Part shown: positions 1 to 9,276 of the stretch, one piece after another
Layout: every line of letters begins with the position of its first letter
Position numbering within the stretch: the stretch's first letter is position 1
Source of the DNA: Deltaproteobacteria bacterium
GTDB taxonomy: Bacteria; Myxococcota_A; Polyangia; Haliangiales; Haliangiaceae
DNA length: 64,000 bases
Assembly (NCBI GenBank): GCA_021413675.1
Contig: JAIOQA010000355.1
Span: forward strand, 1-64,000
Direction of reading: 5' to 3'
The notes under the pieces: generated by a model
The model's database searches: none
What the model saw: the letters and a program-made list of their open reading frames with translations, nothing else
Told to the model about the DNA's origin: nothing
Made by a program: the position numbers and the translations under genes

Positions 1-556
1 CGATGGTCTCGCCCGGCGGCGGCGCGGCGTGGCCGCGGGCGGCGCGCAGCCGCTCGACGCGCGCCCGCACGTGCGGATAGTCGACGTCGCGCGCGATCAC
101 CGCCTCGTAGTGGCGCAGCGCGCGCTCGTCGTCGCCGCGCCGGCGGTGGTGCTCGCCGAGCAGGAAGTGCGCGCGGGTCGCGTGGGCGTCGCTCGTGGTC
201 AGCGCCTCGAGGTGCGCGATCGCCGGCGCGAGATCGACGCGCAGCTCGTACTTCTCGACCGCGCGGGCGCGCAGCGCCAGCCGCGCGGCGGCGGGCGTGG
301 TCGGCACCGCGATCAGCTTCTCGAGCCACTCGATCGCGAGCTGCTCGTGGCCGCTCTGCCACAGCCGCTCGACGCGATCGGTGACGCCGGCGCCGCCGAC
401 CTCGTCCTGGCGCCGATCCTGGCCGAGATCGGCGACCAGCTGCTCGAGCCACGTCTCCTCCTCGGCGCGCAGGATCACCGGCTCGGGCGCGGGCGGCAGC
501 GCGGGCGCGGGCCCCCGCCCGAAAAGGCGCTTCCAGAAGCCGGGCCGCTCCGCCAT
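1..556 (-). CDS. TPR-like protein, N-terminal part (runs off left edge)
   Basis: The minus-strand frame is open from the ATG at 556 to the window edge, about 185 codons, so the C-terminus is missing. It begins MAERPGFWKRLFGRG, a basic start close to that of the upstream FHA protein (MSFWKRML). The rest is Ala/Leu/Glu-rich helical sequence with repeat-like segments (LLGEHHRRRGDDERALRHYE), typical of tetratricopeptide repeats that hold protein partners. Its ATG overlaps the stop of the FHA gene as TGATG, so the two are probably translationally coupled and act together. No catalytic motif is visible. Confidence 0.7.
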   Translation of the reverse strand, partial: MAERPGFWKRLFGRGPAPALPPAPEPVILRAEEETWLEQLVADLGQDRRQDEVGGAGVTDRVERLWQSGHEQLAIEWLEKLIAVPTTPAAARLALRARAVEKYELRVDLAPAIAHLEALTTSDAHATRAHFLLGEHHRRRGDDERALRHYEAVIARDVDYPHVRARVERLRAARGHAAPPPGETI

Positions 557-1740
557 CAGGTCACGTCGATCTCGGTGCCGTCGACGACCAGCGTGTCGCC
601 GCGGATGAGCTGGACCTGCACGTCGCCGACGCGATCGCCGCCGAGGCGGACCTCCTTGGCCGCGCCGCGCGCGAACCACGGCCGGCCGTTGTGGAACGCG
701 AGCTCGCCGGTGAGCCCGACCTGCGCGAGATCGATGCGCGCGCCGTCCTTGGCGGCGATCAGCTCCGCGCCGCGATCGAGGCCGCGCGCGATCGTCAGGC
801 GCACGACCGGCGGCGCGCCGACGACCGCGAACTCGACCTGGCACTCGTCGCCGAGCCCGAACGCGCCGGCGCCGACCAGCGGCACCCGCCCCGCGAGGCG
901 CAACCCGCCCAGCGTCGTGCCGTTGCGCGAGCCGAGGTCGTGGAGCATGACGTCGTCGCCGACCTCGAGCTCGGCGTGGTGGCGCGACACGCCGCCCGAG
1001 CGCAGCGCGAGATCGGCGAGCGGATCGCGGCCCAGCGTCACCGCGCGCACGCCGCACGCGATCACCGGCTTGCCGTGGCGGCGGCGCAGCTCGAGCCGGC
1101 CGCCGGTGATGAGCCGCGCGTCGAGCTCGTCGAGCAGGCGGCGGTACTCCGCGGACTCGGGCGACAGGGTCGTGCAGCGCGCCAGCTCGGTCCGGGCCTC
1201 GTCGCGGCGGCCGACCTGGTAGAGCGTCTGGTAGCTCGCGAACGCGTCGCGCAGATCGCGCTCGTTGCGCAGCCGATCGTCGTCCTTCGCGAGCGACTCC
1301 TCGACCCGCTCGACCAGGCCGGCGGCCGCGTACTCGACCGCGGCGGCGGCGTGATCGCCGAGCTGCTCGAGCGCCTGGCCGGCGCCCTTGTGATCGCCGC
1401 CGCGCGACAGGAACACCGCGGCCTCGCGCATGACCTGGCGATCGCGCGCGGTCGCCACGCCCTCGGCCTCGCCGCGCGACACCAGCGCGCGGCCCAGCGC
1501 GCGCGCGGCCATGCGATCGAGCTCGGGATCGCCGCCGGCCCAGTGGACCGCGTCGCGCAGCGCCGCGATCGCCGCCGCGCGATCGGCCGCGCGCTCGGCC
1601 CGCGCGACGTGCATGCGGACCGCGCCCGCGCGATCACCCGCAAGGCCGTAGCGCTCGGCGGCGGCAGCCACGTTGCCCGAGGCCTCGGCCGCGACCGCGG
1701 CGCGGTAGTCGGCCGACAGCATGCGTTTCCAGAAGCTCAT
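556..1740 (-). CDS. FHA-domain protein with helical TPR-like N-terminus
   Basis: A 394-residue cytoplasmic protein. Residues 1-210 are Ala-rich helical repeats. Residues about 228-300 form a forkhead-associated domain with the usual marks: GR at 237-238, SRHH at 252-255 and SRNG at 271-274, which bind phosphothreonine peptides. A reader of a Ser/Thr kinase signal is the expected role. The ATG at 1740 was chosen because the FHA/TPR protein begins cleanly there (MSFWKR); the longer frame upstream overlaps the neighbouring protease gene. It is coupled (TGATG) to the downstream TPR-like gene. The kinase partner is not in the window. Confidence 0.85.
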   Translation of the reverse strand: MSFWKRMLSADYRAAVAAEASGNVAAAAERYGLAGDRAGAVRMHVARAERAADRAAAIAALRDAVHWAGGDPELDRMAARALGRALVSRGEAEGVATARDRQVMREAAVFLSRGGDHKGAGQALEQLGDHAAAAVEYAAAGLVERVEESLAKDDDRLRNERDLRDAFASYQTLYQVGRRDEARTELARCTTLSPESAEYRRLLDELDARLITGGRLELRRRHGKPVIACGVRAVTLGRDPLADLALRSGGVSRHHAELEVGDDVMLHDLGSRNGTTLGGLRLAGRVPLVGAGAFGLGDECQVEFAVVGAPPVVRLTIARGLDRGAELIAAKDGARIDLAQVGLTGELAFHNGRPWFARGAAKEVRLGGDRVGDVQVQLIRGDTLVVDGTEIDVT

Positions 1741-1781
1741 CGCGGGGGCTGCCCACATTATATGTGGCCGCGGCCCCGCGC

Positions 1782-3644
1782 CTACTCGCGGAGCGCCTGA
1801 CCGAACTGCGCCTGGTACCGGGTCGCCAGATCGGCCAGGCCCTGGGTGTCCTTCGCCCGGCGCAGGCCCTTGGCCAGGGCCCGCCAGGCCTGAGCCAGCG
1901 TCGGATCGACCGCGATCGCCTTGCGCAGGGTCGCGATCCCGGTGGCGGGGCGGGGATCGTTCAGCTGGATGACCCCGAGCAGGTACAGCGCCCAGGAGTC
2001 GTCGGGGAACGCCTTGACCGCCCGCGCGCAGTGCGCCCGGGCGGCGTCGCGCTGGCCCTGGCGCATCGCGAGATCGCAGCGGGCCGCGCCGATCCCGGGC
2101 GCGCCCGGCCAGCGCTTGTCGGCGGCGGCCGCGGCCTTGGTCGCCTCGGCGTACTTGCTGGCGTAGACCAGATCGAGCAGGCCGCGCACCGCTTGCACGT
2201 AGTCGGCCTCGGTCTCGCTGGTCAGCTTCCAGCGCGCGCCCTCGCGCGGCGCGCCGTAGCGCGCACGGGTCTGCGCCGCCCACGACCGGACCGGGCCATC
2301 GGCGGGTTCGCCGGCCCGGGTCGCCGCGTCCTCGGCGAGCGCGATGTTGCCGAGCTGCTGGTGAGCCTTGGCGAGCGCGGCCCAGCCCGGCGCGTGATCG
2401 CCGGGGATCGCCGCGATCCGGGTCGCGGCGGCGACCAGCTCGGCGCGCGCGCCGGCGCGATCGCCCGCGGCCGCGAGCGATCCCGCGATCAGCATCGTCG
2501 CCGATGGATCATCCGGGGCGAGCTCGCTGGCGCGCACGCACGCGTCGCGCGCGGCCTGGGTCGGCGGCGCGTTCGGGCCGGCCTCGACCAGCGCGATCTG
2601 GCAGCCGGTCATGCGCAGCTCGGCGCTGGCCGGGTACGCGGCGATCAGCGCGTCGAGCTCGGCCCGCGCCTCGGCGAAGCGCTTCTCGCCGGTCAAGCGC
2701 CCGACCACCGCCAGCTGGGTCTGCGCCGAGGCCGGCAGCGCGGTCGTCGGCGTGCCCTCGCGGGTGCCCGCGTCGTCGGCGGCGCGCAGGAGCGCGAGCT
2801 CGTCCTCGCGATCGCTCGGCACCCAGCCGCCCCAGTCGACCTCGAGCGCGGTCAAGAGCGCGCGGCGCGTCGCGAGCGGATCGCGCAGCTCCGCCACCTT
2901 CAGGCGATCCGCGAGCGCGATCTCCATCAGCTCGCGGTTGCGCGGCGAGATCGCCGTCGCCTTCGGCGTGTACATCGCGTGCAGGATGCTGGTCGCGTCG
3001 GTCTCGTGGATCGCGCCGAGCGTGTGCCCGAGCTCGTGCAGGATCAACGTGGTCTGCTTGTGGCGGCGGCGGGCCTCGAGGACCTCCTCCTGATCCTTCT
3101 GCGGCAGATCCGGGAACGCCCGCGCGAACGCCTTGCGCTCCTCGAGATCGGCGAAGCCGCGGATCACGATGTGGCGGCCGAGCAGCTCCGCCATGCCGAG
3201 CTCGTGCTGATCGCTCGACACCAGCTGCAGCGCGCCGGTGAAGGCGATGACGAACGCGACGTCGTCGCCGGTGTCGCGCGTGGTCAGCGCCGCCAGCGTC
3301 TCGGTGAGCGACGCGCCGGGCGCGTGGTAGTCCCACGCGGCGAACTCGACCACCTCGAGCCGGACGCCCAGCATCGGCGCCAGCACCTGGCTGGCGTAGT
3401 CGAGCTCGTCGGTGACGCGCTTCTGCCAGCGCACGTTCTGACCGCGGAAGTCGGCGTCGGCCAGGACCCGGACCTTGGCGACCCGGATGTCGCCGGTGTG
3501 CCTGGCGCCGGGATCGAGCACCGCCGGTAGCGCCTCGGTCAGGGTCTTGCGCTGGAGCGCGACCGTGTTGTGGTACGGGCAGCCGGGCGCGATCGTCAGC
3601 GCCACGAGCACGACCCCGACCGCGACGGAGAGCAAGCGACGCAT
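1782..3644 (-). CDS. Exported metzincin-like zinc protease with TPR C-terminus
   Basis: About 620 residues. An N-terminal hydrophobic signal ends near a Cys (TIAPGC), so it is secreted or weakly lipoprotein-like. The motif HELGHTLGAIH (H203, E204, H207, H213) has the HExxHxxxxxH spacing of metzincin zinc proteases. The part after residue about 320 is rich in TPR-like helices and may bind substrates. Start taken at ATG 3644 (MRRLLSV) because the signal peptide begins there; an in-frame ATG at 3665 is possible. It lies 41 bases upstream of the FHA gene on the same strand, so it may lead that operon. Substrate unknown. Confidence 0.8.
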   Translation of the reverse strand: MRRLLSVAVGVVLVALTIAPGCPYHNTVALQRKTLTEALPAVLDPGARHTGDIRVAKVRVLADADFRGQNVRWQKRVTDELDYASQVLAPMLGVRLEVVEFAAWDYHAPGASLTETLAALTTRDTGDDVAFVIAFTGALQLVSSDQHELGMAELLGRHIVIRGFADLEERKAFARAFPDLPQKDQEEVLEARRRHKQTTLILHELGHTLGAIHETDATSILHAMYTPKATAISPRNRELMEIALADRLKVAELRDPLATRRALLTALEVDWGGWVPSDREDELALLRAADDAGTREGTPTTALPASAQTQLAVVGRLTGEKRFAEARAELDALIAAYPASAELRMTGCQIALVEAGPNAPPTQAARDACVRASELAPDDPSATMLIAGSLAAAGDRAGARAELVAAATRIAAIPGDHAPGWAALAKAHQQLGNIALAEDAATRAGEPADGPVRSWAAQTRARYGAPREGARWKLTSETEADYVQAVRGLLDLVYASKYAEATKAAAAADKRWPGAPGIGAARCDLAMRQGQRDAARAHCARAVKAFPDDSWALYLLGVIQLNDPRPATGIATLRKAIAVDPTLAQAWRALAKGLRRAKDTQGLADLATRYQAQFGQALRE

Positions 3645-3790
3645 CCGGCGAGGATGGCGCGCCACCCGCGGGCCAGCAAGGCGTCGGCGGCGCGCATGCC
3701 GCCGCGCTGGCCTGCGGCATGCCGCCGCTGCTGGCGTTTCGACGTGTCGCGGCGACGCGGATGGCCGATACTGCCGGGGAGGCCAGCGCC

Positions 3791-6700
3791 ATGGATCCGC
3801 AAGCGCCCTTGGTGCCCATGCTCGAGGTCGCGGCGCGGAACCCCGGCCTGCTCGAGACCATCGTCGAGAGCATGCCGGCGCGCGTCTTCTGGAAGGACCG
3901 CGCGTCGCGCTACCTCGGCTGCAACACGGCGTTCGCGCGCGATGCCGGCGCGGCGTCGCCCGCCGAGATCGTCGGGCGTACCGACCGCGAGCTCGGCTGG
4001 CGTGCGCAGGCCGACCGCTATCGTGCCGACGATCTGGCGGTCATGGAGTCGGGGGTGTCGCGGCTGGGGTACGAGGAGCCGCAGACCACGCCGGACGGCG
4101 CCACCAGCTGGCTGCGGACCTCGAAGGTCCCGCTGCGGGATGGGCAGGGCGAGGTCATCGGCGTGCTCGGCATCTACGACGACATCACCGCCGAGCGCGC
4201 CGCGCAGGACGCGCTGCGGCTGACCCAGTTCGCCAACGACCACTCGCGCGACGCGATCTGTCGCATCGACTGCACCGGCCGGTTCGAGTACGTGAACGCC
4301 GCGTTCTGCGAGCTGGTCGGCTGCACGCCCGACGACCTGCCGTCACCGGCGATCCTCGACCTCGACCGGGCGCACCCCGGCGAGGCCTTCCGCGGGCGCT
4401 GGGCCGAGCTGATCGCGGCGGGCTCCGCGCGCTTCGAGACCCAGCTTCGCCACCGCGACGGTCACGCGATCGCGGTCGAGGTCAGCGCGGACCGCGTCAG
4501 CTTCGGCGATCGCGAGCTGGTGGTCGCGTTCCTGCGTGACGTCCGCCACCGCAACGCCCAGGAGGCCGAGCTGCGCGCGTCGGAGCGCCGCTTCCGCGAC
4601 CTCGTCGAGCAGTCGCCGGTGGCCACCCGGCTGGTCGCCACCGATCGGCGGACGCTCCGCGTGAACCGCGCATGGGAACGCCTGTGGGGCGCGCCGGCCG
4701 CGTCCGTCGAGGGCCTGTCCCTGGCCGATGATCCGCGGTTCGCGACGCGCGGGCTCTGGCCCGAGATCCAGCGTGCGTTTCAGGGCGAGTCGGTGGTGGT
4801 TCCCCCGGGCCAGTGCGAGGGCGCGGGCGGGGCGACGATCTGGGTCCGCACGCAGCTGTACCCGGTGCGCGGCGACGACGGTGCGGTCCGCGAAGTCGTC
4901 ATCACGCACGAGGATCTGACCGAGCAGGTGCAGTCCGAGCGCGCGCTCCGCGAAAGCGAGCGGCGGTTCCAGGTGCTGTTCGAGGAGTCGCCCGATCCGT
5001 GCTGGCTGGTCGGCGAGGACAACCGGTCCGTCCTGTGCAATCGCGCCGCTGCGGCGCGCCTGGGCTACGGCGACCGAACGGAGCTGCTCGCCCTCCATCC
5101 AGCGGATGTGTCGCCGCCGAATCAGCCCGACGGCCGCGACTCGCGGGCCGCGGCGGACGAGATGATCGCGCGGACGCTGGCCCAGGGCGTCCACCGATTC
5201 GAATGGACCCATCTGCACCGCGACGGCTCGACCTTTCCCGCCGAGGTCACGTTGGCGCGGATCGAGATCGGTGGCCGCCCGCGGCTCTACGCGGTCTGGC
5301 GCGACATCTCGGAGCGCAAGGCGCAGGAGCGCGCGCTGCTCGAGAGCCGGCGCCTGCACGAGGAGGCGCAGCGGATCGCGCACGTCGGTCACTGGCAGCT
5401 CGATCACCGCGCCCGCACGCTGCAGTGGTCCGACGAGACCTACCGGATCTTCGGGCTCGATCCGCGCGCCGGCGGGGTCACCTACGAGGCGATGTTCCAC
5501 GCCATCCATCCCGACGAGCGCGCGCGGGTCGAAGCGACCTACGCGCGCGCGGTCGCCGAGCGCACGACGTACGCCATCGCGCACCGCGTGGTTCACCCCG
5601 ACGGCACCGAGCGCTGGATCCAGGCGATCGGCGAGCTCATGTTCGACGGAGGCGACGAACCCGTCCGGGCGACCGGTACGGTGACCGACATCACCGAGCG
5701 CCGCCGCGCCGAGCTCGCGCAGGCCAAGCTGCACGCCCGGCTCGAGGCCACGCAGCGCCTCGAGGCCGTCGGCCGCCTCGCCGGTGGCGTCGCCCACGAC
5801 TTCAACAACATGCTCGCCGTGATCCTCGGCAGCACGGCGCTCGCGATCGAGGAGATCCCCGCGGAGCACGCCGCGCGTGCCGACCTCGCCGAGGTCATGG
5901 ATGCCGCGCAGCGCTCGGCCGAGCTGACCCGTCAGCTGCTCGCGTTCGCGCGGCGCCAGACGGTCTCGCCGATCGAGATCGACCTCGACGAGAAGATCGG
6001 GGGCCTCATCAAGATGCTGCGGCGCCTGATCGGCGAGGACATCGCGCTCGAGTGGGTGCCGGCGGGCCACCTCGCCGCGGTCCGGATCGATCCGTCGCAG
6101 GTCGATCAGGTGCTCGCGAACCTGTGCGTCAACGCGCGCGACGCGATCGGCGGGCGCGGCGGCACGGTGCGGATCGAGACCGCGAACGTGATGTTCCATG
6201 CGCCCGATGCGGCCGATGACCTGAGCCCGCACGTGCGCGTGACCGTGACCGACACCGGCTGCGGCATGGACGAGGCCACCCTCGCGAACCTGTTCGAGCC
6301 GTTCTTCACGACGAAGGGCGTGGGCGAGGGCACCGGCCTGGGCCTCGCGACGGTCTATGGCATCGTCACGCAGAACAGCGGCCACCTCGAGGTCTCGAGC
6401 GCACCCGGCCGCGGCTCGACCTTTCGCATCTACCTGCCCGCGGTCGCGACCGCTGCGGTCGGCGCCGCGGCGCCCGCCGTCGACCTCGCGCCGCGCGCGC
6501 GCAGCGCGGAGACCGTGCTGCTGGTCGAGGACGAGCCCGCGATGATGCGGTTCACGCGCCGCGTCCTCGAGCGCCTCGGGTACCTCGTCCTCGCCGCGTC
6601 GTCGGGCGACGATGCGCTCCAGCAGGCGCGCGCCCACCGCGGGCCACTCCACCTGCTCATCTCCGACGTGATCATGCCCGGCATGTGCGGCTGGGATCTG

Positions 6701-6892
6701 TCGCGGCAGCTCCTCGTCGAGCATCCCCGGATGCAGATCCTGTTCATGTCGGGCTACACCGCGGACATCCTCGCGCCCCACGGCGTGCTGTCCCAGGACG
6801 TCGCGTTCATCCAGAAGCCGTTCACGGTCAGCGATCTCGCGGCCCGCGTGCGTGGGCTGATCGAAGGCACGGCGTCCGCGATGGTCAGTTAA
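3791..6892 (+). CDS. PAS-repeat hybrid sensor histidine kinase with C-terminal receiver
   Basis: A cytoplasmic signalling kinase of 1033 residues with no membrane segment. About five PAS domains fill residues 20-650. The HisKA domain has the phosphorylated His at 669 ([11 protein letters not shown]), followed by an HATPase domain with N box ([12 protein letters not shown]) and G boxes (DTGCGMD, GTGLGL). The C-terminal receiver has its phosphoacceptor Asp at 959 (LLISDVIMP). The start at 3791 is favoured by GGGGAGG eight bases upstream; an in-frame ATG at 3719 would add 24 residues. The gene diverges from the protease gene. No partner regulator is adjacent. Its stop overlaps the convergent vWA gene by 8 bases. 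Confidence 0.92.
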   Translation: MDPQAPLVPMLEVAARNPGLLETIVESMPARVFWKDRASRYLGCNTAFARDAGAASPAEIVGRTDRELGWRAQADRYRADDLAVMESGVSRLGYEEPQTTPDGATSWLRTSKVPLRDGQGEVIGVLGIYDDITAERAAQDALRLTQFANDHSRDAICRIDCTGRFEYVNAAFCELVGCTPDDLPSPAILDLDRAHPGEAFRGRWAELIAAGSARFETQLRHRDGHAIAVEVSADRVSFGDRELVVAFLRDVRHRNAQEAELRASERRFRDLVEQSPVATRLVATDRRTLRVNRAWERLWGAPAASVEGLSLADDPRFATRGLWPEIQRAFQGESVVVPPGQCEGAGGATIWVRTQLYPVRGDDGAVREVVITHEDLTEQVQSERALRESERRFQVLFEESPDPCWLVGEDNRSVLCNRAAAARLGYGDRTELLALHPADVSPPNQPDGRDSRAAADEMIARTLAQGVHRFEWTHLHRDGSTFPAEVTLARIEIGGRPRLYAVWRDISERKAQERALLESRRLHEEAQRIAHVGHWQLDHRARTLQWSDETYRIFGLDPRAGGVTYEAMFHAIHPDERARVEATYARAVAERTTYAIAHRVVHPDGTERWIQAIGELMFDGGDEPVRATGTVTDITERRRAELAQAKLHARLEATQRLEAVGRLAGGVAHDFNNMLAVILGSTALAIEEIPAEHAARADLAEVMDAAQRSAELTRQLLAFARRQTVSPIEIDLDEKIGGLIKMLRRLIGEDIALEWVPAGHLAAVRIDPSQVDQVLANLCVNARDAIGGRGGTVRIETANVMFHAPDAADDLSPHVRVTVTDTGCGMDEATLANLFEPFFTTKGVGEGTGLGLATVYGIVTQNSGHLEVSSAPGRGSTFRIYLPAVATAAVGAAAPAVDLAPRARSAETVLLVEDEPAMMRFTRRVLERLGYLVLAASSGDDALQQARAHRGPLHLLISDVIMPGMCGWDLSRQLLVEHPRMQILFMSGYTADILAPHGVLSQDVAFIQKPFTVSDLAARVRGLIEGTASAMVS

Positions 6893-8093
6893 CGATCACC
6901 TCGCACGGCGTGAAGATGTCGACCTGGCCGCTCAGGTCGGCGCTGACCGTGCCGCACGTGTTCGTGCACAGGATGATCTGCGCCGGGTTGTTGTTGTCGT
7001 CGTAGTACCAGCCCGCGCCGGTGGCCGGGCAGGCGGCCTGATCCTGGACGCGCGGGATCGTCTGCACGGCGCCGCCGCCCGACGGCGTGTACGTGACGCT
7101 GACGTTGTCGTAGTCGGGCATGCCGGTCGTGGGCACCGGGATCGAGTAGCGGCAGCCGAGCGCGCTGCCGCGGATCGTGTTGAGCGCGTCGAGGAACTGC
7201 TGGCCGACGTTGCCGTTGGTGTCGACGATGAACGCCTGGTTGGTACCGCCGGCGGCGGCGATGCCGTTGAGCGCGCTGAGCGAGGTGCCGACGCCGATCA
7301 CGAACGTGAGCACCTTCGGGTTGCCGTTCAGGCCGGCGGCGGCGATCGCGTTGATGTGGGTGAGATCGGTGTCGCACTCCGCGGGATCACCATCGGTGGC
7401 GAGGACGTCGACGACGACGTCGGCCGGATGGGTCTGCGCCCAGGCCCTGGCGTGGTCGATCGCGCCCTGCAGCGCCGCCGAGGTCGGCGTGCCCGAGTTG
7501 GCGGCGTGGGCATTGATCGAGGCGACCAGCGCGCTCGAAGCGCCGGGCAGCGCGGCGATCTCGACGTCCGGGTGGGCGTAATCGGCGGCGGTGCAGGAGT
7601 CGGTGCCGGCGGTGAGGCACAGGCAGACGTTCGAGATGCACAGGTTGCCGGTGCCGCAATCGGTCGGGAGCGTGCACGTGAGCGGGCACGTCGCGGTGTT
7701 GGTCAATCCGAAGTACTGCAGCCCGACCGAGAACCCGCTCAGGTTGGGCTGCTGCACGAACGTCTTGAGCGCGGTCGTGACCGAGGTCCACTTCGTGCCC
7801 TGCATCGAGCCCGACTGGTCGATCATCAGGTACATGTCGAGCGGCGCGGCCTCGGCCTTGTGGGGCATCGAGGCGCACGCCATCGCGTCGGCGCCGCCGC
7901 CGCTGCCGGTGCTGCTGTCGACGCCGCTGCCGCCGCCGGGGTTGCTGTCGACGTCGCCGCTGCCACCACCGCCGTCGCCGCCGCCGCCACCGCCGCCACC
8001 ACCGGGTCCAGTGGGGCCGCAGGCAGCGAACAAGGTCGCAGCGGCGATCAGCTCGAGGGCACGGGATCGAGACGCGATGGACAGTGCCGACAT
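6885..8093 (-). CDS. vWA-domain lipoprotein
   Basis: A 402-residue protein with a signal peptide and lipobox (LFAAC), then a low-complexity Gly/Ser/Asp linker (about residues 28-70), then a von Willebrand A domain whose MIDAS motif is DQSGSM. The Cys-rich stretch TCPLTCTLPTDCGTGNLC resembles the disulfide-rich segments common in exported myxobacterial proteins. It is probably anchored at the cell surface and binds a metal-dependent ligand. Convergent with the kinase gene by 8 bases. It is the first gene downstream of the tRNA-like array on the same strand, about 380 bases away, so read-through is possible but not shown. Confidence 0.85.
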   Translation of the reverse strand: MSALSIASRSRALELIAAATLFAACGPTGPGGGGGGGGGDGGGGSGDVDSNPGGGSGVDSSTGSGGGADAMACASMPHKAEAAPLDMYLMIDQSGSMQGTKWTSVTTALKTFVQQPNLSGFSVGLQYFGLTNTATCPLTCTLPTDCGTGNLCISNVCLCLTAGTDSCTAADYAHPDVEIAALPGASSALVASINAHAANSGTPTSAALQGAIDHARAWAQTHPADVVVDVLATDGDPAECDTDLTHINAIAAAGLNGNPKVLTFVIGVGTSLSALNGIAAAGGTNQAFIVDTNGNVGQQFLDALNTIRGSALGCRYSIPVPTTGMPDYDNVSVTYTPSGGGAVQTIPRVQDQAACPATGAGWYYDDNNNPAQIILCTNTCGTVSADLSGQVDIFTPCEVIVN

Positions 8094-8215
8094 GGGAGGC
8101 TCCGTTGCACGAGTGGCGATGGCGAAGCCGATAGTAGTGATTTCGATCCAGAACGGACGCCGCGTTAGCGGGCGTTAGATGTGGAGATAATCGACCGCGG
8201 CGATGTCAGCGCGAC

Positions 8216-8245
8216 GCGGTGCTGCGCCACGCGGTGCTGCGCCAC
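8216..8245. repeat. Two-copy 15-base tandem repeat
   Basis: The unit gcggtgctgcgccac occurs twice head to tail (8216-8230 and 8231-8245). It lies in the about 380-base stretch between the vWA lipoprotein gene and the last tRNA-like gene. The rest of this stretch holds small hairpins (8247-8268, 8321-8339 and one near 8366) but no gene that I can support. Confidence 0.8.
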
Positions 8246-8474
8246 GATGTCCACGTCGGTGACATCGTCGCTGTCGCCTCGCTGAAACCGCGACCCGCGC
8301 CGAGATGGCACACCTGGGCAGCTCACGAAAGCGGTGAGCCGCGAGACCCAATCTACGGCGCGCGCTCACGTGCGCGTGAGGTCGACGCGACGCGCTCGTC
8401 GCACCTCGCGGGAGCGCGAAGCCGTCGGGGGCCGCGCCAGGCGCGCCCTCGACGAGAGCGATGACGTGACGAGG

Positions 8475-8549
8475 TGCCACCGGGTGGAATCGAACCACCG
8501 CGCCGGGCTTCGGACACCCGGCTCGCGTCCAGGCGCGGGGGCAAGTGGC
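8475..8549 (-). tRNA. tRNA-Arg(CCG)-like, degenerate D arm
   Basis: Reads on the minus strand with a normal T arm (stem GGTGG/CCACC, loop TTCGATT), acceptor 3' strand CGGTGGC and an anticodon arm CGGGT-GTCCGAA-GCCCG whose loop presents CCG after U33. The 5' acceptor strand GCCACTT pairs at five Watson-Crick positions plus one wobble, with one mismatch. The D region lacks the usual GCTC/GAGC stem. The 3' tail is A then CCT, so CCA is not encoded. It is the last tRNA-like gene of the array. Confidence 0.6.
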
Positions 8550-8575
8550 GCGCGGGTTTCGCGCAGGTTGCGAGG

Positions 8576-8647
8576 AGCGCCCTCCCGGAGTTGCACCGGG
8601 CTCGACGCGGGTTGCAATCGCGTGCCTTGCTGCTCGACCAAGGGCGC
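8576..8647 (-). tRNA. tRNA-Cys(GCA), T loop with G55
   Basis: Acceptor GCGCCCT/AGGGCGC pairs perfectly. The anticodon loop TTGCAAC presents GCA, with an A-C mismatch at 31-39. The T loop reads TGCAACT, so position 55 is G where U is nearly universal. Discriminator is U, as in normal Cys tRNAs, followed by CCT rather than CCA. Confidence 0.8.
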
Positions 8648-8674
8648 AAGCGTGATCCGTGCGATCACCTGTCG

Positions 8675-8745
8675 TGGACTCGGGGGGAATCGAACCCCCA
8701 TCGCTGCGCTGCGAAGGCAGCATCGTGCCGTTGGAACACGAGCCC
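8675..8745 (-). tRNA. tRNA-Ala(CGC)-like, weak D arm
   Basis: Acceptor GGGCTCG/CGAGTCC pairs (one G-U). The T arm is canonical (GGGGG TTCGATT CCCCC). The anticodon arm CTGCC-TTCGCAG-CGCAG gives CGC with U33, and a C-C mismatch at 31-39. The D region is short and unpaired. Tail A-CGA. Confidence 0.7.
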
Positions 8746-8752
8746 AGAAATA

Positions 8753-8838
8753 GTGCCCCGATCGAAGCTGGCCACCGCCGCGGCGCCGCGTCGTGAGACG
8801 CGGCGCCAGGGTCAGCGGCCTGGGCTCCGTCGGGGCAT
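8753..8838 (-). ncRNA. Structured non-tRNA RNA candidate A (Y-RNA-like topology)
   Basis: The ends pair over about 8-9 bases (8753-8761 with 8830-8838; GCCCCGA/TCGGGGC core), followed by the same A-CTA tail as the adjacent Pro tRNA. Inside are a 5-bp hairpin (CCAGG/CCTGG) and a perfect 11-bp hairpin (GGCGCCGCGTC paired to GACGCGGCGCC, four-base loop). No T arm is present, so it is not a tRNA. A terminal helix with internal hairpins next to a Ro60 gene suggests a Y RNA, but no sequence match to a known Y RNA is claimed. Confidence 0.45.
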
Positions 8839-8841
8839 TAG

Positions 8842-8915
8842 TCGGAGTAGCAGGATTCGCACCTGCGACCTCGCGGTTCCGAACCGGGCGCTCTACTAGG
8901 CTGAGCTACACTCCG
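8842..8915 (-). tRNA. tRNA-Pro(CGG), T loop with G55
   Basis: Acceptor CGGAGTG/TACTCCG, canonical D arm (TAGCTC...GAGC), anticodon loop TTCGGAA giving CGG. Starting with CGG is typical of bacterial Pro tRNAs. The T loop is TGCGAAT (G55). Tail A-CTA, no encoded CCA. One mismatch in the anticodon stem (28-42). Confidence 0.85.
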
Positions 8916-8945
8916 AGGTTGCGCGCGTCGCGAGGGCGACGCGCG

Positions 8946-9021
8946 TGGCGGCCGTGACGGGAATCGAACCCGCCTGATCTCGATAGACAGTCGAGCGACA
9001 TCACCAGATGCCTTCACAGCC
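8946..9021 (-). tRNA. tRNA-Asp(GTC) with encoded CCA
   Basis: Acceptor GGCTGTG/CACGGCC, D stem GGCA/TGTC, perfect anticodon stem CTCGA/TCGAG with loop CTGTCTA giving GTC, and T loop TTCGATT. Discriminator G, then CCA. Position 37 is U, where a purine is expected. Confidence 0.85.
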
Positions 9022-9074
9022 AGAAGCGAAACGTGCAGTCGGGGGTAGCTACACCCCGAGAAATCGATGCGAGG

Positions 9075-9162
9075 CCGGCGCGGACGAACGGAAGCCCTGG
9101 GATGGCGCGCCGAGGCGCGCCTATCAGCCTATTGATAACCCAGGGACAACGGCCCGCGCCGG
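9075..9162 (-). ncRNA. Structured non-tRNA RNA candidate B (Y-RNA-like topology)
   Basis: A long irregular helix: 9-bp outer stem (9075-9083 with 9154-9162), an internal loop of 11 and 8 bases, a 7-bp inner stem (9095-9101 with 9139-9145), then two hairpins, one built from two GGCGCGCC blocks and one TATCA/TGATA. The design of a long terminal helix with an internal loop and a branched end resembles Y RNAs. The strand is inferred from the flanking tRNAs. The stretch 9022-9074 before it shows only a small CGGGG/CCCCG hairpin. Confidence 0.45.
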
Positions 9163-9172
9163 ACACTCGCGG

Positions 9173-9255
9173 CGGAAGGGGAGGGACTCGCACCCTCACC
9201 GCCTTGCGGCGGACGCGCTTAGCGGGCGCGCTCCTCGTCTAGCCGGACCCCTTCC
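9173..9255 (-). tRNA. tRNA-Ser(GCT), C33 and G55
   Basis: Class II tRNA with a variable-arm hairpin (CCGCC-GCAA-GGCGG). The acceptor GGAAGGG/CCCTTCC is perfect, as is the anticodon stem CGCGC/GCGCG. The loop CCGCTAA presents GCT but has C at 33 in place of the near-invariant U. The T loop is TGCGAGT (G55). Discriminator G, then CCG. Confidence 0.8.
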
Positions 9256-9276
9256 AAGGTCGAGATCGTGAAATTG

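Noticed and set aside
29-1222. Long plus-strand open frame over the first 1.2 kb
   Set aside because: Arg/Pro/Ala-rich shadow of the minus-strand FHA and TPR genes; no family motifs. The high GC content makes such shadow frames common throughout the window (for example 14143-15858 and 36955-40161).
3719-3790. Kinase start at ATG 3719
   Set aside because: No Shine-Dalgarno in front of it, whereas GGGGAGG sits eight bases before ATG 3791.
8753-8838. tRNA-Sec
   Set aside because: There is a long terminal pairing and a long hairpin, but no T arm and no TCA loop with U33.
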